Below, piece after piece: positions 56,839 through 64,000 of a stretch of DNA of 64,000 nucleotides (position 1 is the stretch's first letter; the number at the start of each line of letters is the position of its first letter). This DNA comes from Helianthus annuus (Eukaryota > Streptophyta > Magnoliopsida > Asterales > Asteraceae). The stretch lies in NCBI RefSeq assembly GCF_002127325.2, contig NC_035437.2:156709880-156773879 (forward strand), read 5' to 3'. The position numbers and the translations under genes were made by a program. The notes below the pieces were generated by a model, which made no database searches, was not told the origin of the DNA, and saw nothing but the letters and a program-made list of their open reading frames with translations.

Positions 56839-59022
56839 TTACTGGAATAGATGAGGGTACTTTCGCTTCATTTCTGATTCCAGTTCCCAAGTGTATTCTG
56901 GTCCTCTTCTTGAATTCCATTTGACTTTTACTAGCACTAGTCGTTTGTGCTTGAGAAACTTGACTTTTCTATCTTCAATCTGTAGTGGTTTCTCTATAAA
57001 TTTTAACTTTTCGTTCACCTCTACATCTTGAAGAGGTACTACCAGGGAGTCGTCTGCTAAACATTTCTTAAGATTGGATACATGAAATACATCATGTACT
57101 CCAGCTAATTCTTCTGGTAGTTGTAAACGATAAGCAACTGGTCCTATTCGTTGAATCACAGGGAATGGTCCAACGTATCTTGGACTTAGCTTTCCTCTCT
57201 TACCAAATCGTACTACTCCTTTCCAAGGAGAAACTTTTAAAAGTACTTTATCTCCTACTTGAAATTCTAAAGGCTTACGACGATTGTCTGCATAGCTTTT
57301 CTGACGATCTCGAGCTGTTTTCAGTCTTTCCTTGATCTGAGTTATCTTATCAGTAGTTTCTTGTACAATTTCAGGACCTGATAATTGACTTTCTCCGATT
57401 TCTGCCCAACATACTGGAGTTCTGCACTTACGTCCGTAGAGTGCTTCAAATGGTGCAGCTTCGATGCTTGAATGATAACTATTGTTATAGGAGAATTCAA
57501 TTAATGGCAAATGGCTATCCCAATTACCACCAAAGTCAATTACACATGCTCGGAGCATATCCTCTAGCGTTTGTATTGTCCTTTCACTCTGTTCGTCTGT
57601 TTGTGGATGATAAGCAGTACTTAGATTTAGTCGAGTTCCTATTGCTTTCTGAAAACTTGTCCAGAAATGAGATGTAAAACGACTATCTCTATCCGATACA
57701 ATGGAGAGCGGGACTCCGTGTAGGGATACTACTTCGTCCACGTAGAGTTGTGCTAACCTTTCCATACTAAAGGTTTCTTTCATTGGTAGGAAATGAGCTG
57801 ATTTGGTTAAGCGGTCTACAATTACCCAAATCGCATCATTACCTCTTTTGGTTTTGGGTAACTTTGTAACAAAATCCATTGTTATAAGTTCCCATTTCCA
57901 TACAGGCATTTCTAACTGTTGTAGTAGTCCTGAAGGTTTCTGGTGTTCAGCTTTAACTTGTGAACAAGTTAAGCACTTGGATACGTATTCGGCTATATCC
58001 TTTTTCATTCCTATCCACCAGAAATTATTTCTTAAATCTTGGTACATCTTATTGTTTCCAGGGTGCATAGTATACCTAGATTTATGAGCTTCTTCTAAAA
58101 TCTTATTTCTTAACTCTCCTTGCTTAGGTACCCAAATTCGTTTCTTATGGAATTTCCAAATTCCATCATTTCCTTGTTCTAATTCTTTTAGGTAACCTTT
58201 CATTCCTTCAGCATCGTCTTGGATTGCTGTTTTCTGGACTTCTTTAATTTGTGCCATTAAATCTACTTGTAGATTTAACCTCAGAGCACGGACTTGTTTC
58301 TGTTTCTCATGATACTTACGACTTAAGGCATCTGCAACTACATTTGCCTTTCCTTCGTGATATTGGATATCACAGTCGTAATCGCTTAGCATCTCCATCC
58401 ATCTTCTTTGCCTCATGTTTAATTCTTTTTGCCCAAATATATATCTTAAACTTTTATGATCGGTATAGACAGTAAACTTTCTTCCATACAGATAATGTCT
58501 CCATATCTTAAGGGCAAAGATTATGGCTCCTAATTCTAGATCATGAGTCGTATAATTTTCTTCGTGCTTTTTCAATTGTCTAGAGGCATACGCAATTACC
58601 TTCTTGCGTTGCATTAACACACATCCGTATCCCAATTTTGAAGCATCACAATATATTTCAAAATCTTCTGTTCCTTCGGGTAAAGCTAAGATTGGTGCAT
58701 TCGTCAACCTATGTTTTAATATCTTAAAGGCTTCTTCTTGTCTAGGTCCCCATTCAAACTTAGCAGCTTTACAGGTTAACTTAGTTAATGGTACGGCTAT
58801 CTTGGAAAAATCTTTGATAAATCGTCTATAGTATCCAGCTAAGCCTAGAAAACTTCTTATCTCCATTGCTGTTTGTGGAACTTTCCACTTCGTAATTACT
58901 TCTATCTTAGCAGGATCTACATGGATACCTTCGTGATTTACCACATGACCTAAGAATTGTACTTCTTGTAGCCAAAATTCACATTTTGAGAATTTGGCAT
59001 AAAGCCTTTCGTTTCTTAACAA
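56839..59022 (-). pseudogene. Element 4 pol: RT end, RNase H, integrase, chromodomain
   Basis: An open frame of 727 codons starting just after the RT frameshift at about 59072. It contains RNase H ([10 protein letters not shown]), integrase HHCC and DDE landmarks and the chromodomain-like end. DGQS is DEQS in the third catalytic motif, but the catalytic E of SERT is kept. Otherwise it closely follows element 3. Confidence 0.9.
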
Positions 59023-59024
59023 AG

Positions 59025-60341
59025 TTAAGAGAACATGTAAATGCTCACAATGTTCTTTTTGGCTTTTGGAGTAATAAGTATATCGTCGATGAAAACGATC
59101 ACAAATTTATCCAAATATGGTTTACAGATTCGATTCATCATGTCCATGAATGCTGCTGGGGCATTCGTTAATCCAAAGGGCATGACTGTAAACTCATAAT
59201 GACCATACCTAGTTCTGAAAGCAGTTTTAGGTATGTCCTCTTCTTGTACTTTCAACTGATGATATCCAGATCTTAAATCTATCTTAGAGAAATACCTAGC
59301 CCCTTGCAATTGATCAAAAAGATCATCAATCCTAGGTAATGGGTATCGATTCTTAATCGTAATCTTATTCAATTCTCTATAATCGATACACATTCTCATC
59401 GATCCATCTTTCTTTTTCACAAACAGTACCGGTGCACCCCAAGGGGATGAACTCGGTTGTATGAATCCTTTGCTTAATAATTCCTCTAATTGCTTTTTCA
59501 ATTCTAGCATTTCGGTAGGTGCTAATCTATATGGTGCTTTAGCTATTGGTGCAGTACCTGGAATTAAATGAATTCTAAACTCTACTTCCCTATCAGGTGG
59601 TAATCCAGGTAATTCTTCTGGAAAAACGTCTGGGTATTCTGACACTACTGGGATGTCCTGAAGTTCCTTATCCTTAGTGTTAATGATTACTGAAATCATA
59701 TACACCATTTCCTGTTTTCTTGAATAACTAGCCAATTTCATTACTGAGATAAATTTCAGTGGCTTTCGAGGTTTATCTCCAGTAATTAAAATTACTTCTC
59801 CTGTAGGTGTTTGAATTTCTACTGCATTTTTGTCACATAGGATTCGTGCATGGTTGGATATTAACCAATCCATTCCTAATACTACATCGAATCCTGCTAA
59901 ATTCATTGGTAACAAATTTGCAGAAAACTTATGGCCTAATAGTTCTATTTTTCCTTCTTGCCAGATTTTATCTATTTTCACAGAATTTCCTTCTGCGGTT
60001 TCTACTGTGAAAATTTGCCTAAGAGTGGTTAATGGTAACTTAAGATCTTGGCAAAATAAAGTATTTATAAAACTTTGGTTCGCACCAGAGTCAAATAATA
60101 CTTTTGCAAATACGTTGTGAACTAAGAACGTACCAGCTATCACATCTGGAATGAGTTCGGCCTCTTGAGTGGTCAGCTGGAATGCTCGCGCATTTCTCTT
60201 GGTTGTTCCTTCAGCTGGTTTGGTTTGGTTAACTACAGGTTTAGCTAACTTAGGACATTCAGATTGAAAGTGTCCCCTCTCTCTGCAATTATAACAAACT
60301 TTTGTTTTCTTCCTGCAGTCTTCTTCCCGATGTCCTTTCAT
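59025..60341 (-). pseudogene. Element 4 zinc knuckle, protease and RT, frameshifted
   Basis: Runs from the zinc knuckle through protease DSGANQSF to RT FIDDILI. A 1-base loss in GGAGTAATAAG (GGAGTAAATAAG in element 3) then throws it out of frame. Upstream it is separated from gag by a TGA at 60342-60344 where element 3 encodes the first-finger Cys. Confidence 0.9.
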
Positions 60342-60344
60342 TTT

Positions 60345-61325
60345 TCAAAAATTGCAAACCATGTTGCATTGTCCATAATGCTTCTTTTTGCAAATTTTGC
60401 AGAAAGGAGATGATGAGGATTGTCCGGTTCCTCTCTTCTTGGCATTACCCACACGAAATCCTTGGGTAATCTTGTGAGCTAATTCCTTCTTGCGATCTTC
60501 CTCTCTTGTGCGTACCAATTCATCGGTTAGGGTATTAGCTAATTCTACAGCATCGTCAATAGTACGAGGTCTCGCAGCTTTAACGATGTTTCGGATTTCA
60601 CTAATTAACCCCCAGATGTAACGAGAGATAAGTACCGGTTCTGGCGAAGCCAGTGATGGCACTACCCTTGCGTATTCAAAGAATGTCGAAGTATATCCCC
60701 GACAATCTACTCCTAGCATACGATGACTTAGGAACTTGTTTGCCATTTGTTCCTTCTCGTATTCGGGACAGAATTTTCTTTCTACCAAACTCTTAAATTC
60801 TTCCCAACTCATTGCATAGGCTATACTTCTTCCTTTTGCCTGGAGGACCGTGTTCCACCATTCAAGTGCTCCTTCTTTGAACAGATTTGATGCATACATC
60901 ACCTGGTCTCTATCAGCACATTTGCTTATTGAAATTACTGCCTCGGTTTTCTCTAACCAACGCAGTGTTGCAGTTGCCCCTTCGTTACCTGCAAATTCAG
61001 CGGGTTTGCAAGCATGAAATTCTTTGTAAGTGCAACCAGGCGTTGCAGCTTTCATTCTTTTAGGGAGTGGGGCCTGCTGCGGATCATGATCGTCATGATT
61101 ACCGCCTCCATTTATGCTGTTACTGCCGTTATCTTCTGGAATACGTTTACTAGGAATTAATTGTGGTTCGGCAGGTTTTCGAACAGCAGCTACAATTTCT
61201 GGAATAGCATGAGCTATCCCTTGGGCGATAAAATGCTCGATATCTTGTCGAGTTATATATTGATCTTCCTGTTCTTGCTCAGATTGATTTTCTTCATTAA
61301 TTGGTTCATTATTAGCGTTTTCCAT
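60345..61325 (-). pseudogene. Element 4 gag, ends in nonsense codon in the zinc knuckle
   Basis: 326 codons, with ATG directly after TTAACAG. It contains the full capsid region that is split in element 3 ([18 protein letters not shown]), and the first metal-binding residues [12 protein letters not shown]. It is terminated by a Cys-to-stop change. Apart from that stop it is complete. Confidence 0.9.
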
Positions 61326-61560
61326 CTGTTAATTGGTAAAATTATTAGTGTCTAACTTATCAATGACAAAATTCACATAAATACACATAGATTATCACAA
61401 CATACAAGTATAACCAAAATTGTCGATTTCCCGACTTTTCTTTGTTAGTATATTGTATATGCATCCATACACACCGTATCTTACAGAGTTTTATTGCCCA
61501 TTTTACAGAATTTTAAGTTACTATCATATAATACGGCTTTCTGTGGTTTAACTGACAGTT

Positions 61561-62298
61561 CTAGTAACGGTGCTCCCTTTCATCGTACTTCCAAGTTAGA
61601 TGCTCTCCCATTTCCCTGATCCTATTACCTGTACCTATCAGTTCTTCACCGAACTGACGGAGTTCAGCTAGGTTTTCATTACTCATGGGAGGATTTGGGA
61701 GTGGTTCTGGGTCAAATTGTGGAAGGAAGCTATAAGGACTGTTAACTATATTTTGGAATTGCCAGTCATTGGTCCACCATTCCTCCATTTGGCCTAATGG
61801 TCTGGTATGAACTAGTGGGTCTGGAATAGCTGGTCCTAGGTTTAGTGGGAATTGAACTGTAGCCGGGTAAGAAAAGAGATTATCGTTGATAGGCTCTAAA
61901 ACATCACAGTTCTCCAATAGGCGATCTATTTCGTCCTGGAACGTGATTTCCTCAGACTGTTTAGAGCTTTCGCCAATCTCTATTCCTTTTTGCTTCAGAT
62001 CTATTCCTATTTCTTTTTCAGGTGATTTCGAACCTTCTCCAGTTTCTATTTCCTTTCCCTTGTTCATGATCATAGGATTTTCTATTTTAGGGAGTTTCCT
62101 AGTGGCAGTCTTCCTACGGCGCACTTTCCTCCACCCTACATATCTTCTCTTCTTTTTAGGTTTGGCTTTTTCCAGCGGTGGAGCTTGGAATTCCACAGGT
62201 TCTTCTATGTCAGCAATGTAACCAGTAAAGTCGTGAGAGACTTCAATAGGCACTGGATATAAGTTGAGATTCTGGAATGTTTCCGACATCTCATTCAT
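61561..62298 (-). CDS. Element 4 ORF2, pre-gag protein of unknown function
   Basis: Intact 245-aa ORF. It differs from element 3 ORF2 at one residue (L for F in the NLAELRQF segment). The start context GCAG-C-ATG is the same. See element 3 for domain layout. Confidence 0.8.
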   Translation of the reverse strand: MNEMSETFQNLNLYPVPIEVSHDFTGYIADIEEPVEFQAPPLEKAKPKKKRRYVGWRKVRRRKTATRKLPKIENPMIMNKGKEIETGEGSKSPEKEIGIDLKQKGIEIGESSKQSEEITFQDEIDRLLENCDVLEPINDNLFSYPATVQFPLNLGPAIPDPLVHTRPLGQMEEWWTNDWQFQNIVNSPYSFLPQFDPEPLPNPPMSNENLAELRQFGEELIGTGNRIREMGEHLTWKYDEREHRY

Positions 62299-62476
62299 GC
62301 TGCATAGCATATATGCAAAATGTAATGTTAAAACTTTAGAACAAAGTTTAACAAACAAAACACTGAAGTTTTATTGCATACTAATTTATACAAAGAACAA
62401 CAGGAATAAACACACTTAGGACTTTATTTATTTACGGGATTGTGATTTCTCTTACTAGACCCAACTTATCGGATAT

Positions 62477-62782
62477 TTAGAGATTAGCATTTTCTGCTAC
62501 AGTAGCTAGCATATAGAGATTCGCCCATTTCCCGTCTATTTTATCTTCCCAAGGTGTACTATTACCCAACTCCTGGATTTCTGGGTTAAACCTAACTCTC
62601 TTGGTTCGGGGTTTCTTTGTCTCCTGACTCTTTTTAAGTATCGAATCCCTTTTCTCTGGGGAAAGTGGATTCTCATAGTTTGCCTTGCGGACAAAGATTC
62701 CTTCTTCTAAATTTACTGGATTTTTAGAAGAAGATGCCACATCTAGTTTGTGGTAGATAGCAGACAGCTTTTGCTTACCCAT
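62477..62782 (-). CDS. Element 4 ORF1, 101-aa protein of unknown function
   Basis: Identical in translation to element 3 ORF1, with the same TTACAG-T-ATG start. Intact. Confidence 0.75.
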   Translation of the reverse strand: MGKQKLSAIYHKLDVASSSKNPVNLEEGIFVRKANYENPLSPEKRDSILKKSQETKKPRTKRVRFNPEIQELGNSTPWEDKIDGKWANLYMLATVAENANL

Positions 62783-62905
62783 ACTGTAACTAAAAATAGC
62801 CAGTTAATAAAACAAATAATCACAGAATAACAATTAGTAAAATTAAGCATTTTGGACACAATACTTAATTTAGGCTTAATCAGTGGCTCGATCAGTGGCT
62901 CAATT

Positions 62906-64000
62906 ACACATTATGGCTCACAAATCACCATCGTTTGCAGTAAAGAAAGGTAAATTAGTATGAAGCCATCTTTCACCTCACCTAATAAGAACCATAATCA
63001 TAGCCACTGATGTTACAAATGTTTGACTACACCTAAAGGCTAAATTGGGTTATGAGAAGAACACTCACAATGAAAATAGCATAGAAATAATCTATAAAAA
63101 AACCCTACCTTGTAAGTGAATCTGAAGGCTGATTTTCTCATAACCATCGCTCAGCAAAACAACCTCAAAAAAACAACCCTAAACCCAAATCCAAGAATGA
63201 ATGGCAGTTCTCGCAAAAGGGGAGCGATACAATGAGACAATCGTTCATCTTGAGCCCATTATCATCATCGTCACCGAAGTTAAGACACCCAGACATCACC
63301 TTAGAACTGCCATCAACCGCTGATGTGACTTGAAACGTCGGGTCAGGGAGAAGAAGTCGCTGCCATCGTCGTTAGGAGACGAAGGTGGTGGTCGCGAAGT
63401 GTGGCTTGTCCGGAAATTGGGGTCGCCGGTATGAGGAATCCACCCTCGTTTCTGTCCTACTCAAACTCTCGTTAGAAAGGTAGAGCGGTGATTTGAGATG
63501 GGCATAACATGTTGATAACCTGGGTGAAAGCAAGTAGCCAGTTGTGATATCAAGAAGCTTCACATCACACCAAATAGTTGCTTAAAGAAGTTGTAAACCA
63601 AACATCAAGTACAACACGTTAATGCACAAGACAACAACTAAGCATAAAGTACAAGTCCTTAAGCCTAAAAATGATACAAATTAGAGTATTATATAATTAT
63701 AACAAGTTCCAAGTACTAAATATCATTGTTGCTCTTAAGAAAAAGTACTAGTATTACAAGTGTGGCTCCATAGGAATGGTTAGATGTCAAAGCATGTTAA
63801 TCAGATACTAAATAACAAGTTCCATGTACTAAATATTATTGTTGCTCTTAAAAAAACACAAGTGTGGCACTATAGGAATGGTTAGATGTCAAAGCATGTT
63901 AGTACCTTAACATAGGGTTTATAGCATTGCCCAAAAAGGTTATTATGGGTTAATGATTGTGGAATAAAATGTCAACTTCTTTGCTTTGTTTGGTTATATA
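62906..64000. other. No gene recognised; local tandem duplication near the end
   Basis: 63100-63450 is moderately GC-rich and could be an exon or UTR of a gene not otherwise visible, but I cannot support one. 63701-63800 and 63814-63902 are tandem copies of about 100 bp sharing the words actaaatat, attgttgctcttaa and aggaatggttagatgtcaaa. Confidence 0.5.

Larger units (their letters stand above)
56091..62905 (-). mobile_element. Element 4: near-duplicate of element 3
   Basis: Minus-strand order as element 3: PBS-tail remnant, ORF1, ORF2, gag, pol, PPT, truncated 3' LTR (56091-56802). It shares with element 3 the odd right end (duplicated PBS tail, then AATT), so both derive from one already truncated copy. 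It lacks the filler P3. It has its own lesions: a nonsense codon in the zinc knuckle and a 1-base deletion in RT. Confidence 0.9.

Overview
The window looks like repeat-rich nuclear DNA from a eudicot plant. Genes are interrupted by GT-AG introns, and the coding content is one SWEET sugar transporter plus many nested transposable elements. The style of the Ty3/gypsy chromoviruses, with long LTRs and extra ORFs before gag, reminds me of Asteraceae (lettuce, sunflower, Artemisia). That placement is an inference from memory and was not tested by a search.

Layout. 1-2275 is AT-rich and shows no gene. 2276-6100 holds an intact six-exon clade III-type SWEET gene on the + strand. Its first intron carries a 1.9-kb PIF/Harbinger transposon (2629-4510) with an intact antisense DDE transposase and a TAA target duplication. 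Just past the SWEET poly(A) signal begins a 4-kb unit present twice in tandem. Copy 1 is 6105-8895 plus 30725-31524; copy 2 is 31575-35620. Copy 1 is split by a 21.8-kb LTR retrotransposon (element 1, 8896-30724, minus strand, TSD GCGTG). Element 1 is itself split by a 9.2-kb retrotransposon (element 2, 14829-23991, plus strand, TSD ATATC) with almost identical LTRs. Copy 2 keeps the empty site. The order of events is therefore: MITE insertions, tandem duplication, element 1, element 2.

35.6-41 kb holds a hAT-like MITE, a probable Helitron 3' end with a captured DNAJC21/JJJ1-like gene fragment, and a long CT-rich tract. 41-52.4 kb is a scrambled block: an LTR joined to both PBS and PPT sides, a pol remnant, an inverted LTR piece, and element 3. 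Small patchwork filler segments join these parts. 52.4-56.1 kb has another Helitron 3' end, MITEs, a captured BIG-type ARF-GEF exon and a decayed pol remnant. 56.1-62.9 kb is element 4, a near-duplicate of element 3. Nothing is recognised after 62.9 kb.

Most interesting biology. Elements 2, 3 and 4 carry two extra ORFs before gag (about 101 aa and 245-267 aa). All three start codons (ORF1, ORF2, gag) lie 0-1 nt after a splice-acceptor-like CAG. A conserved donor-like AAT/GTGAGT lies in the LTR leader. This suggests a retrovirus-like programme of spliced subgenomic mRNAs. A pair of CGCG palindromes about 31 bp apart recurs in the promoter region of LTRs from three families. Element 2 is very young by LTR identity yet broken in several ORFs, so it may have been mobilised in trans.
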